A stretch of 64,000 nt of DNA from an uncultured Clostridium sp. (lineage in GTDB: Bacteria; Bacillota; Clostridia; Clostridiales; Clostridiaceae): NCBI GenBank assembly GCA_900539375.1, contig UQBY01000018.1, positions 1-64,000 on the forward strand. Direction: 5' to 3'. The notes below the pieces were generated by a model. The model ran no database searches. It had not been told where the DNA came from and was given only the letters and a program-made list of their open reading frames with translations. A program made the position numbers and the translations under genes. This document shows positions 34,887 to 43,415 of the stretch, piece by piece; position 1 is the first letter of the stretch, and each line of letters starts with the position of its first letter.

Positions 34887-35768
34887 ATGGATTGTATAAT
34901 TGAAAATGAATTTTTAAAAATTAAAGGAAATACCCATGGTGGAGAATTAGTGTCTATTAAAGGAAAGAAAAGTAATAGTGAGTATTTGTGGCAGGGAATA
35001 CCTTTTTGGTGGAAGCTTTATTCACCAGTATTGTTTCCTATAATAGGAAAGGTAAAGAATCTTGAGTATAGGTATGAAGGAAAGACTTATTTTATGCCTC
35101 AACATGGTTTTGCAAGTAGGGCTAAATATAAACTAATAGAAAATAAGGATAATATATTAGCTTTTGAATTGAAAAATAATGAGGAAACAGAAAAAATATA
35201 TCCTTTTAAATTTTCCCTTACAAATGAATATAAAATTGAAAAAAATTCTATAATAATAACTCATAAGGTTAAAAATTTAGATAATAAAAATATATACTTC
35301 TCTTTAGGAGTTCATCCTGCTATTAAGTGTCCTATGTATAAAAAAGGGGATGAACTTAATGATTATTATTTAAAATTTAATAAAATAGAAAATTCTTCAA
35401 TTTTAGAAATTAATAAAGAGGATTTTTTAACAGGAAAGGAAAAACAATATTTTAATAACTGTGATGAATTAAATTTAAGTGAAGAAGTTTTTAAAGATGG
35501 AACTCTTATATTTAAAAATTTAGAGTCAGATAAAATAACATTAAAGTCAAGAAAACATAATAGAAGTGTTTCTTTAGAATTTAAAGACTTTCCTTATTTA
35601 GCAATATGGGCACCTGACAGAAGAACTAATTTTGTATGTATTGAGCCTTGGTTTGGACATGCTGATTATGAAGATTTTACTGGAGAAATAAAGGATAAAG
35701 AAGGAATTATTAAATTAGAAAAAAATAAAGAATTTAAATGTACTTATAAGATAATTATAGAAGAGTAA
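34887..35768 (+). CDS. Aldose 1-epimerase family protein, LacX-like
   Basis: A 293-residue mutarotase-fold protein of the LacX subgroup, expected to interconvert sugar anomers or act on sugar phosphates. The conserved histidines lie in PQHGFASR near residue 71 and GVHPAIK near 150, and the catalytic Glu in CIEPWFG near 255. GGAGG lies 8 bases upstream. It is monocistronic, with no sugar operon beside it, so the true substrate is open. Confidence 0.87.
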   Translation: MDCIIENEFLKIKGNTHGGELVSIKGKKSNSEYLWQGIPFWWKLYSPVLFPIIGKVKNLEYRYEGKTYFMPQHGFASRAKYKLIENKDNILAFELKNNEETEKIYPFKFSLTNEYKIEKNSIIITHKVKNLDNKNIYFSLGVHPAIKCPMYKKGDELNDYYLKFNKIENSSILEINKEDFLTGKEKQYFNNCDELNLSEEVFKDGTLIFKNLESDKITLKSRKHNRSVSLEFKDFPYLAIWAPDRRTNFVCIEPWFGHADYEDFTGEIKDKEGIIKLEKNKEFKCTYKIIIEE

Positions 35769-35863
35769 ATTATAGAAAAATTAGAATATATTACATTGTA
35801 TAAAATTTTTTCATTTGAGCAAACTAATATCGTAACCAAGAGTTACAAGGAGGTGCTGTAAAA

Positions 35864-36025
35864 ATGGAAAAGAACAATAGTATAGGATGCACAGTACAAC
35901 AATGTAAGCATCATGACAAATCATCAGATTATTGTACATTAAACAAAATAATGGTAGGAACTCATGAAGTGAATCCAACAATGCCAGAATGTACTGACTG
36001 TAATTCTTTTGAATTAGAACAATAA
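35864..36025 (+). CDS. DUF1540 small cysteine-rich protein
   Basis: A 53-residue protein with Cys spacing C-x4-C ... C-x20-C-x2-C: GCTVQQCKHH, DYCTLNKI, PECTDCNSF. This is the pattern of DUF1540, a short domain common in clostridia and presumed to bind metal. AAGGAGGTG (35848-35856) lies 7 bases before the ATG, an almost perfect ribosome site. A strong terminator follows 18 bases after the stop, so it is a complete single-gene unit. Confidence 0.88.
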   Translation: MEKNNSIGCTVQQCKHHDKSSDYCTLNKIMVGTHEVNPTMPECTDCNSFELEQ

Positions 36026-36042
36026 TTTAAAAGAAAAATCAG

Positions 36043-36088
36043 ACTGCTTAAAACTAGGAATAAATTTCTAATTTTAAGCAGTTTTTTA
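36043..36088 (+). terminator. Terminator of the DUF1540 gene
   Basis: ACTGCTTAAAACTAG (36043-36057) pairs with CTAATTTTAAGCAGT (36068-36082), followed by TTTTTT. Confidence 0.85.
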
Positions 36089-36187
36089 TTTTGAAAATTA
36101 CATATTTTGAAAATTAGATAAGTTTTTAAGTTAATATATATTCACTATTCAGTTTTTTTAGATTTTATTATAAAATTAAAAAATATA

Positions 36188-36215
36188 TTGACATATTAAC
36201 CCTAAATATGATAAA
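36188..36215 (+). promoter_or_regulatory. Promoter of the trp operon leader
   Basis: TTGACA at 36188-36193; a GATAAA block 16 bases on (36210-36215) is the best -10. The start would fall near 36222. Confidence 0.65.
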
Positions 36216-36447
36216 CTTTCATCAATGAAAGAAATACTAAAGTCTATGATAAGAAGTAGTAAATAATAGAATTTAGTTCCAGAGAATCTGGGGTAGTGCG
36301 AACCAGGTATTGTAGCTATTATTGAATGGATCTTAGAGATGGCACTAGGAAATTAAAGTATTAGTGTTCGGGAGTCTACCGTTAAAAAGATAGGGTATTT
36401 ATTGTACCTAGTAGAGATATGTAATTTAGGTGGCATAGCGAAATTTT

Positions 36448-36480
36448 CACATTTTGTCCTATAGGATAAGGTGTTTTTTT
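36448..36480 (+). terminator. First terminator of the trp leader
   Basis: CACATTTTGTCC (36448-36459) pairs imperfectly with GGATAAGGTG (36464-36473), followed by seven T. Confidence 0.75.
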
Positions 36481-36540
36481 GTTTTATAGAAAGTTTTAGT
36501 TTATAATTTTTTTGTTACATATAAAAATGGGTGGCACCAC

Positions 36541-36582
36541 AAGTCACTTTGTCCCATTATAAGGACAAAGTGGCTTTTTTTA
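36541..36582 (+). terminator. Second terminator of the trp leader
   Basis: AGTCACTTTGTCC (36542-36554) pairs with GGACAAAGTGGCT (36563-36575), followed by T7. Stronger than the first terminator. Confidence 0.9.
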
Positions 36583-36638
36583 TTAAGATTTAATAAGCTA
36601 TAATATCACATAAGTTTTATATAGAGGAGGAAAAATAG

Positions 36639-38030
36639 ATGATAAATATTTCAGAAATGGAATTTAATAATAAAAAGAAAGATAATAAAGGATTTTCCTT
36701 AATAAGTGAATTTAGAGGAGATGAATTAACACCAATAACAATATTTGAAGGGTTTAAAGGAAAAAACAGATTTATATTAGAAGGTGGAAGTAAGGAAAAT
36801 CGTTTTGGAAGATATTCATTTTTAGGAGAAAATTCTTATAAAGAAGTTGTTGGAGAGAAGCTTCTTGATATAAAAGAAGTAAAAAAGGAAGTAAGTATAG
36901 AATTTGAATATGAAAGTAATCCCTTCCCTTTTAAAGGTGGAGCTATTGGTTATATGGGCTATGATACAGCAGCTTTTTACGAAAAAAGATTAAACTTTGT
37001 AAATAAAGATGATATAAAAGCTCCTATTATAAGATTTAATTTTTATAAAAGATATATATGTTATGACCATTTTACTCATAAGGTTTATGTAGTAGATAAT
37101 ATTTTTAAAGATGATGAAAGAGAATATAAAGAAATAATAGAAGACCAAAAAATTTATTTTATATCTCTTCTTCAAAAACCATATGTATTTATGAATGTAA
37201 ATAAAGGTGAACCAGTAAACTTTACCTTTGCAACAAGTAGAGAAAAATTTATAGAAAATGTAAAGCAAGCTAAGGAGTATATAAAAGCAGGGGATATATT
37301 CCAAGTAGTTTTATCTCAAAGAATGTATTGTGAAACAGAAAAAACACCTTTTGAAATTTACAGAAATTTAAGAGCTGAAAATCCTTCTCCATATATGTAT
37401 TTTATTGATTATGAAGATTATCAAGTAGTTGGTTCTTCACCAGAGAGTCTTGTATCTTTAAAGGGAAAAGAAGTTATAACAAATCCAATAGCAGGAACAA
37501 GAAAAAGAGGAGCTACAGAGGAAGAGGATAGAAACCTTGAAACTGAACTTATGGCAGATATAAAAGAAAGAGCAGAACATGTAATGCTTGTGGATTTAGG
37601 ACGTAATGACATAGGTAAGGTAAGTAAAATAGGAACAGTTGAAGTTAAAGATTTTATGAAGGTTGAAAGATTTTCACATGTTATGCATATTACAAGCCAA
37701 GTTGTTGGAGAAATTGAAAAAGGAAAAGATGCCTTTGATGCATTAACTGCATGTCTTCCAGCAGGTACTGTTTCAGGAGCTCCAAAGATAAGAGCAATGG
37801 AAATTATTGAAGAGCTTGAAGAGGTTAAGAGAGGAATTTATTCAGGAACAGTTGGATACTTCTCTTATGGAGGAGATATGGATATGTGTATTGCAATTAG
37901 AACTTTTGTTATAAAAGGAAAAACAGCTTATCTTCAAGCAGGAGCAGGAATAGTATATGATTCAGTTCCAGAGAAGGAATTTGAGGAAATTCAAAATAAA
38001 TTACTAGCATTAAAGGAGGCATTAAGATAA
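36639..38030 (+). CDS. trpE: Anthranilate synthase component I
   Basis: A 463-residue chorismate-using subunit that works with TrpG. Chorismate-binding blocks are present: VVLSQRM near 223, NPSPYMYFIDY, GSSPESLVSL, NPIAGTRKRG near 286, DLGRNDIGKV near 320 and PAGTVSGAPKIRAMEII near 378. In the N-terminal tryptophan-sensing region the usual LLES tetrad reads ILEG (residues 46-49), so the serine known to contact inhibitory tryptophan in enteric TrpE is Gly. AGGAGG lies about 10 bases upstream. First gene of the operon; it overlaps trpG by 1 base. Confidence 0.96.
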   Translation: MINISEMEFNNKKKDNKGFSLISEFRGDELTPITIFEGFKGKNRFILEGGSKENRFGRYSFLGENSYKEVVGEKLLDIKEVKKEVSIEFEYESNPFPFKGGAIGYMGYDTAAFYEKRLNFVNKDDIKAPIIRFNFYKRYICYDHFTHKVYVVDNIFKDDEREYKEIIEDQKIYFISLLQKPYVFMNVNKGEPVNFTFATSREKFIENVKQAKEYIKAGDIFQVVLSQRMYCETEKTPFEIYRNLRAENPSPYMYFIDYEDYQVVGSSPESLVSLKGKEVITNPIAGTRKRGATEEEDRNLETELMADIKERAEHVMLVDLGRNDIGKVSKIGTVEVKDFMKVERFSHVMHITSQVVGEIEKGKDAFDALTACLPAGTVSGAPKIRAMEIIEELEEVKRGIYSGTVGYFSYGGDMDMCIAIRTFVIKGKTAYLQAGAGIVYDSVPEKEFEEIQNKLLALKEALR

Positions 38031-38608
38031 TGATAGCTTTAATAGATAACTATGATTCATTTACTTATAATCTTTATCAATACATAGGAGAATTTGATGA
38101 GGTAAAAATATTTAGAAATGATGAAATAACAGTTGAAGAATTAAAAAAGTTAAAGCCTAATGGAATAGTTATTTCACCAGGACCTAAAAGACCAGAAGAT
38201 GCAGGAGAATCAATAAATATAATAAAAAGTTTTGGAGATGACATACCAGTTCTTGGAATATGTTTAGGACACCAAGCAATAGCAGTAGCTTTTGGAGGAA
38301 ATGTAGTAAGAGCAAAGGAAATATTCCATGGTAAAAGTTCAGTAATTCAAGTAAAGGGAAATGATATTTTTGAAGGAGTTTCAAGAAAAATTGATGTTAT
38401 GAGATATCATTCATTAGTGGTTGAAAGAAGCTCCCTTCCAAAGGAACTTGAGATAATTGGAGAAACAGTAGAAGACCATGTAATAATGGCATTAAAACAT
38501 AAGACTAAAAAAATATATGGATTACAATTCCATCCTGAATCTGTATTTACACCAAAGGGAAAAAGAATGATTAAGAATTTTGTGGAGGGTATATGTTATG
38601 GAAATTAA
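38030..38608 (+). CDS. trpG: Anthranilate synthase glutamine amidotransferase
   Basis: A 192-residue class I glutaminase that feeds ammonia to TrpE. The nucleophile is Cys78 in GICLGHQ, and the His-Glu pair is in FHPES near 170. DNYDSFTYNL at the start and ISPGPKRPEDAG near 58 are typical. The start ATG shares one base with the trpE stop, and GGAGG sits inside the end of trpE. It could also serve para-aminobenzoate synthesis, since no pabA is seen in the window. Confidence 0.96.
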   Translation: MIALIDNYDSFTYNLYQYIGEFDEVKIFRNDEITVEELKKLKPNGIVISPGPKRPEDAGESINIIKSFGDDIPVLGICLGHQAIAVAFGGNVVRAKEIFHGKSSVIQVKGNDIFEGVSRKIDVMRYHSLVVERSSLPKELEIIGETVEDHVIMALKHKTKKIYGLQFHPESVFTPKGKRMIKNFVEGICYGN

Positions 38609-39605
38609 AGAAGCAATAAAAAAAGTAATAGCAAGAGAAGATTTAACAGCACAAGAGATGGCTGATGTTATGAATGAAATAATGAGAGGAACAACAACTT
38701 CTGCTCAAAAAGGTGGATTTTTAGTTGGCTTAAAAGCTAAAGGAGAAACTCCAGAAGAACTTTTAGGAGCTGCAAAGGCTTTAAGAAGTCATACTTTAAA
38801 AATAGATATTAAAGATAAAGAACATTTAATAGATTGCTGTGGAACAGGAGGAGATGGAGCAAAAACTTTTAATATTTCAACAGCAGTAGCAATAGTTTTA
38901 GCCTCAGGTGGAGTAAAGGTTGCAAAACATGGAAATAGAGCAGTTTCAAGTAAAAGTGGAAGCCTTGATGTACTTGAAGCTTTAGGTATAAAAACTGATT
39001 ATACAAAGGAAGAAAGTGAAAAGATACTAGAAGAAAAAGGAATGGTATTTTTACTTGCCCCAGCTTATAATGGGGGAATGAAAAATGTAGGAAAAGAAAG
39101 AAGAGAGCTTGGAACAAGAACAATATTTAATATGCTAGGACCTCTTTTAAATCCAGCACCACTTACAGGACAACTTATGGGTGTTTATGATGAAACATTA
39201 ATTGATGCTGTAGGAAAGGTTTTATTAGAACTTGGACTTGATAGAGCTTTAGTTGTTCATGGAAATGATGGATTAGATGAACTAACAACAACAACAACTT
39301 CAACAGTTTGTGAACTTAAAGATGGAAAACTTAGAAAGTTTACTTTAGACCCTAAATATTATGGAATTCCTTATGCAAATATAAAAGATATTGCAGGAGG
39401 AGAAGCTAAAGAAAATGCTAGGATAATAATAGATATTTTAAATGGAAAGAAAGGACCTGAAAGAGACATTGTAGTATTAAATGCAGGAGCAGGATTCTTT
39501 GCAGGAAAAATTACAGACTCTATAGAAGAAGGAATAGCTTTAGCAAATAAGCTACTAGATGAGGGTACTGCATTAGCTAAGTACAATGAATTGAAAGAAG
39601 CATAA
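38598..39605 (+). CDS. trpD: Anthranilate phosphoribosyltransferase
   Basis: A 335-residue enzyme that joins anthranilate and PRPP. The PRPP-binding CGTGGDGAKTFNIST lies near residue 76 and KHGNRAVSSKSGSLDVLE near 104; VVHGNDGLDELTTT is near 216. The start at 38598 was chosen because GGAGGG lies 9 bases ahead; it overlaps the trpG end by 11 bases. After its stop the operon is interrupted by 424 bases of repeat sequence before trpC, so continued transcription depends on reading through hairpins. Confidence 0.96.
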   Translation: MEIKEAIKKVIAREDLTAQEMADVMNEIMRGTTTSAQKGGFLVGLKAKGETPEELLGAAKALRSHTLKIDIKDKEHLIDCCGTGGDGAKTFNISTAVAIVLASGGVKVAKHGNRAVSSKSGSLDVLEALGIKTDYTKEESEKILEEKGMVFLLAPAYNGGMKNVGKERRELGTRTIFNMLGPLLNPAPLTGQLMGVYDETLIDAVGKVLLELGLDRALVVHGNDGLDELTTTTTSTVCELKDGKLRKFTLDPKYYGIPYANIKDIAGGEAKENARIIIDILNGKKGPERDIVVLNAGAGFFAGKITDSIEEGIALANKLLDEGTALAKYNELKEA

Positions 39606-39627
39606 TTTTCTAGGTAAACTTGGTTCA

Positions 39628-39776
39628 AAAATATTAGTTTTCTTATGTTATTTTCAAATGAAGCCCGACTCCCTTTGGTCGCTGGGTAAGTTCAAATAAC
39701 AAAATATAAAATTTTGATTTTCACTTATCGACAGGCTCCAAGTCGCGTCTTCGCAAAATAGGAAAATCATCTTTGA
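39628..39776 (-). repeat. Palindromic repeat element, copy C
   Basis: Left end AAAATATTAGTTTTCTTAT (39628-39646), interior GAAGCCCGACTCC, CGCTGGGTAAGTTC and ACAGGCTCCAAGTC as in copies A and B, and a diverged right end ATAGGAAAATCATCTTTGA (39758-39776). Same orientation as copy B. Confidence 0.85.
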
Positions 39777-39784
39777 ATAAATAA

Positions 39785-39885
39785 AAAATATCAAGTTTCT
39801 TATTATTAAAAGGAAGGCTATTGGGCAAGTTCACTATGGACAGGCTCCAAGTCACTACCTCATAAAATAAGAGAACTAATATTTT
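39785..39885 (-). repeat. Palindromic repeat element, internally deleted copy D
   Basis: The left end is a decayed version of the 19-mer (39785-39803). The interior keeps only GGAAGGCTATTGGGCAAG and GACAGGCTCCAAGTCAC, about 41 bases shorter than the full unit. The right end, ATAAGAGAACTAATATTTT (39867-39885), is a perfect match to copy A. Confidence 0.75.
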
Positions 39886-39939
39886 ATTAAGCAAGTGAAT
39901 TAAAAAAGTTTGTATGTTTAAGTGCAAAGAAGCTTTTTT

Positions 39940-40003
39940 TAAAGAAAGGCTCCAAGTGGTGTCTTGGCAAAATAGAAAAATCATTTTTGAGTAAATAAAA
40001 AAT
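39940..40003 (-). repeat. Palindromic repeat element, right-end fragment E
   Basis: Contains AAGGCTCCAAGTGG and a right end ATAGAAAAATCATTTTTGA (39972-39990) that matches the unusual right end of copy C, followed by the same GTAAATAAAAAATA tail. C and E therefore arose by local duplication or conversion. Confidence 0.7.
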
Positions 40004-40029
40004 AGGTGAAGAATAAAGGGGAGAAAGAG

Positions 40030-40818
40030 TTGATACTTGATAAGATTGTAGCTGAGAAGAGGAAGAGGGTTGAGGAAAGGAAGAGAGTAGTTTCTTTAGA
40101 GGAAATAAAAAGACAAGCTCAGGCTCTTATTGAAGGAACTGAGGAGAATAGGTTTAAGAATGCTTTGAAAAAGCCTGGGCTTTCTGTTATTGGGGAGTAT
40201 AAGAAGGCTTCTCCTTCTAAGGGGTTAATTCTTCCTGATTTTAATGTAGAAGAGATTGAGAAGCTTTATAGAGAGCTTGGAATTGATGCTTTTTCAGTTT
40301 TGACAGAGGAGGATTTTTTCCAAGGAAGTGATGAGAATTTAAAAAAGGTAAAGGCTTTAAGTGATACTCCAATTCTTAGGAAGGATTTTATAATTGATTT
40401 TTATCAAATTTATGAAGCTAAGGTTTTAGGGGCTTCTGGAATACTTCTTATAGTTGCAGAGCTTAAGGAAAAGCTTAAAGAATTTTATGATGAATGTGTA
40501 AAGTTTAAGCTTGAACCTTTAATAGAAGTTCATAATAAGGAAGAGTTAGATATAGCTTTAGAAGCTGGAGGAGAAATAATAGGAATAAATAATAGAAATT
40601 TAAAAACTTTTGTAACAACTTTAGATATTACAAAGGATTTAATAGAATATGTTCCTAAAGATAAGGTTATTGTATCTGAAAGTGGAATGCATACTGTAGA
40701 TGATTTAAGAAAGATAAAGGCTATGGGTGCAGATGCTGTATTAGTTGGAGAAATGTTTATGAGAAACATTAAAAATGAAGAATTTAAAGAAGAATTTAAA
40801 AAATTTAAGGGTGAGTAA
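40030..40818 (+). CDS. trpC: Indole-3-glycerol phosphate synthase
   Basis: A 262-residue TIM-barrel enzyme. Catalytic and substrate residues are in GEYKKASPSKG near residue 52, LTEDDFF-like LTEEDFFQGS near 92, LRKDFIIDFYQ near 115, EAGGEIIGINNRNL near 175 and VSESGMHT near 215. TTG 40030 is chosen because GGGGAG lies 6 bases upstream and the product then begins like other TrpC proteins (MILDKIV). The first ~300 bases use many more G-ending codons (AGG, GAG, AAG, GGG) than the rest of the operon. The gene restarts the operon after the repeat block. Confidence 0.94.
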   Translation: MILDKIVAEKRKRVEERKRVVSLEEIKRQAQALIEGTEENRFKNALKKPGLSVIGEYKKASPSKGLILPDFNVEEIEKLYRELGIDAFSVLTEEDFFQGSDENLKKVKALSDTPILRKDFIIDFYQIYEAKVLGASGILLIVAELKEKLKEFYDECVKFKLEPLIEVHNKEELDIALEAGGEIIGINNRNLKTFVTTLDITKDLIEYVPKDKVIVSESGMHTVDDLRKIKAMGADAVLVGEMFMRNIKNEEFKEEFKKFKGE

Positions 40819-40819
40819 T

Positions 40820-41434
40820 ATGCTTATAAAAATATGTGGTATAACAACTCTTGAAGAGATAGATTATATTAATGAATTAAAGCCTGATTACACAGGATTT
40901 GTTTTTGCAGAAAGTAAAAGAAAAGTTAATATAGAAAATGGAAAAGAACTTTTAAAAGCTTTAGATAAGGATGTAAAATCTGTGGGAGTATTTAGAAATA
41001 ACACAAAAGAGTATATAATAGAGGTTATAAAAAATATTCCATTAGATATAATTCAGCTTCATGGAGATGAAGATAATGATTTTATAAATTATTTAAAGGA
41101 TAATACAAACTGTGAAATATGGAAAGCAGTAGGAATTAAAAATAAAGAAGATTTAATTAAAGCAAAGGACTTTAATGTGGAAACTCTTCTTTTAGATGGA
41201 AGTAACCCAGGAAGTGGAGAATTATTTCCTTGGGAATATTTAAAAGAAATAGATGTTAATAAAAGATTTTTTATAGCTGGAGGAATAAATGAAGAAAATG
41301 TATTAGAAGCTATGGAAAATGTAAATCCATATGGTGTTGATACTTCTTCAGGTGTTGAAACTATAGAAAATGGAATAAGAAGAAAAGATAAAGAAAAAAT
41401 AAAAAGATTAATAAAAAAAGTGAGGGACTACTAA
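40820..41434 (+). CDS. trpF: Phosphoribosylanthranilate isomerase
   Basis: A 204-residue TIM-barrel isomerase. KICGIT at the N-terminus holds the catalytic Cys; FVFAESKRKVN near 30, IQLHGDED near 76, LLLDGSNPGSGELFPW near 120 (general acid Asp) and AGGINEENV near 155 are standard. The start at 40820 lies one base after the trpC stop, with AAGGGTGAG overlapping the end of trpC. A longer in-frame reading inside trpC is not credible. Confidence 0.95.
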   Translation: MLIKICGITTLEEIDYINELKPDYTGFVFAESKRKVNIENGKELLKALDKDVKSVGVFRNNTKEYIIEVIKNIPLDIIQLHGDEDNDFINYLKDNTNCEIWKAVGIKNKEDLIKAKDFNVETLLLDGSNPGSGELFPWEYLKEIDVNKRFFIAGGINEENVLEAMENVNPYGVDTSSGVETIENGIRRKDKEKIKRLIKKVRDY

Positions 41435-42610
41435 ATGAAGGGAAGATTTAATCAATTTGGAGGACAATATGTTCCAGAAACATTAATGAATGCATTACAA
41501 GAATTAGAGGATGAATATGAAAAGGCTATAAATGATGAAAGCTTTATGGAAGAATATAGATATTATTTAAAGGAATATGTTGGAAGACCAAGTACTTTAG
41601 ATTATGCAGAAAATATAACAAAGGATTTAGGTGGAGCTAAAATATATTTAAAGAGAGAAGATTTAAATCATACAGGAGCTCATAAAATAAACAATGCTAT
41701 AGGTCAAATTCTTTTAGCAAAAAGAATGGGTAAAAAGAAAATAGTAGCAGAAACAGGAGCAGGTCAACATGGTGTTGCAACAGCAACAGTAGCTGCAAAG
41801 TTTAATATGGAATGTAAAATATTTATGGGTGAAGAAGATGTTAAAAGACAAGCTTTAAATGTTAAGAAGATGGAACTTTTAGGAGCTGAAGTAGTTCCAG
41901 TAATGAGTGGTAATAAAACATTAAAGGATGCAGTAAATGAAGTTATAAGATATTGGGTAACTAATGTTGAAGATACATATTATGTAATGGGTACAGCAGC
42001 AGGGCCACATCCATATCCAGTAATGGTTAAAGAATTCCAAAGAGTTATTGGAGATGAAGCAAAGGCTCAATGTTTAGAAAAGGAAGGAAAACTTCCTACA
42101 GCAGTAATAGCACCAGTTGGTGGTGGAAGTAATGCAATAGGAATATTTGCTCCATTTATAGAAGAAAAGGATGTAAAACTTATAGGTGTTGAAGCAGCTG
42201 GTCTTGGAATAGAAACAGGAATGCATGGAGCTGCTCTTCAAACAAAAACTCCAGGTGTTCTTCATGGAATGATGAGCTATGTTTTAAAAGATGATGATGG
42301 ACAAATTAAAGAAGCCTATTCAATATCAGCAGGTCTTGATTATCCATCAGTAGGGCCAGAACATGCCTATCTTTGTGAAACAAAAAGAGCACAATATGTA
42401 GCAATAACAGATGATGAAGCTATGGATGCCCTTCTTTATTTAACAAGAATGGAAGGAATAATACCAGCAATAGAATCTGCCCATGCAGTAGCTTATGCTA
42501 GAAAATATGCAAAAACTCTTTCAAAAGATGATATTGTTATTATAAATATCTCAGGAAGAGGAGATAAGGATATGGACACTATATTAAAATACATAGAGGA
42601 GCATAAATAA
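41435..42610 (+). CDS. trpB: Tryptophan synthase beta chain, operon copy
   Basis: A 391-residue PLP enzyme, partner of TrpA. PLP lysine is Lys84 in HTGAHKINNA; GGGSNAIG binds the cofactor phosphate near 233; SAGLDYPSVGPEH and SGRGDKD are conserved. The start is directly adjacent to the trpF stop with only a weak GAGGG site, so translation is probably coupled. Very similar to the free-standing copy at 7168, but the linker around residues 285-300 differs. Confidence 0.97.
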   Translation: MKGRFNQFGGQYVPETLMNALQELEDEYEKAINDESFMEEYRYYLKEYVGRPSTLDYAENITKDLGGAKIYLKREDLNHTGAHKINNAIGQILLAKRMGKKKIVAETGAGQHGVATATVAAKFNMECKIFMGEEDVKRQALNVKKMELLGAEVVPVMSGNKTLKDAVNEVIRYWVTNVEDTYYVMGTAAGPHPYPVMVKEFQRVIGDEAKAQCLEKEGKLPTAVIAPVGGGSNAIGIFAPFIEEKDVKLIGVEAAGLGIETGMHGAALQTKTPGVLHGMMSYVLKDDDGQIKEAYSISAGLDYPSVGPEHAYLCETKRAQYVAITDDEAMDALLYLTRMEGIIPAIESAHAVAYARKYAKTLSKDDIVIINISGRGDKDMDTILKYIEEHK

Positions 42611-42611
42611 A

Positions 42612-43388
42612 ATGAATAGAATAGATAAAGTTTTTAATAAATTAAAAGAAGAAAATAAAAAAGCATTAATTCCATTTATAGCAAATGGAGATCCTACTTT
42701 AGAAAAAACAGTAAAAACAATTTTAAAGCTTGAAAAAAAAGGAGCAAATATTGTAGAAATTGGAATACCATTTTCAGACCCATTAGCTGATGGACCTGTA
42801 ATTCAAGAAAGTTATATAAGAGCTTTAAAGGGTGGAGTTAAAGTTAAAGATGTTTTTAAGGTAGGAAAAAAGGTAAGAGAAGAAAGTGAAATTCCATTAG
42901 TTATAATGGTATATTATAATTTAATATTTAACTATGGAGTTGATAATTTCTTAAAAGATGCAAAAGAAGCTGGTTTTGATGGACTTATAGTTCCAGATAT
43001 TCCTCTTGAAGAAAGAGCAGAATTAAAAGAAAAAACAGAGATGAATGGATTATACCTAATACCATTAGTAGCTCCAACTTCTCATGATAGAATAAAGAAA
43101 ATAGTAACAGGAACTAAAGGATTTGTTTATTGTGTATCTTCAACAGGTACAACAGGAGAAAGAACAAGCTTTAGAGCAGATTTAACTGAATATTTAAATA
43201 CAGTAAAATCTAATACAGAAGTTCCAATATGTATAGGATTTGGAATATCTTCAAGAGAAGCAGTTGAAAAGTTAAAAGGATACTGTGATGGAGTAATTGT
43301 AGGTAGTGCAGTTGTAAGAAGACTTCATGAAGATAGAAAAGAAGCCTTTAAGTTTGTAGAAGGACTTAGAGAAGAATTAGATAAATAA
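42612..43388 (+). CDS. trpA: Tryptophan synthase alpha chain
   Basis: A 258-residue TIM-barrel subunit that releases indole from indole-3-glycerol phosphate. Catalytic Glu is in VEIGIPFSDPLADGP near residue 49 (Asp60 equivalent in the same block). GLIVPDIPLEE near 130, YCVSSTGTTGER near 175 and GFGISSREAV near 208 are conserved. One base separates it from trpB. It is the last gene of the operon; a short in-frame remnant follows its stop. Confidence 0.97.
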   Translation: MNRIDKVFNKLKEENKKALIPFIANGDPTLEKTVKTILKLEKKGANIVEIGIPFSDPLADGPVIQESYIRALKGGVKVKDVFKVGKKVREESEIPLVIMVYYNLIFNYGVDNFLKDAKEAGFDGLIVPDIPLEERAELKEKTEMNGLYLIPLVAPTSHDRIKKIVTGTKGFVYCVSSTGTTGERTSFRADLTEYLNTVKSNTEVPICIGFGISSREAVEKLKGYCDGVIVGSAVVRRLHEDRKEAFKFVEGLREELDK

Positions 43389-43415
43389 AATTGCAAAAGT
43401 AGTTTCAGAAGTGGT

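Larger units (their letters stand above)
36222..36582 (+). promoter_or_regulatory. tRNA-Trp T-box leader with duplicated expression platform
   Basis: One Stem I is present, with AGTAGTA near 36255 and GAATGGATC placing a TGG tryptophan codon at 36327-36329 in the specifier position. Two antiterminator/terminator modules follow. Module 1 has the T-box-like AGGTGGCATAGCG (36428-36440), an A1 helix AATTT/AAATT, and terminator 36448-36473 with T7. Module 2 has GGGTGGCACCAC (from 36529) and terminator 36542-36575 with T7. Both TGGC bulges would pair with a GCCA end, as expected for the G73 discriminator of tRNA-Trp. Only about 48 bases separate the modules, so there is no second Stem I. Confidence 0.88.
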
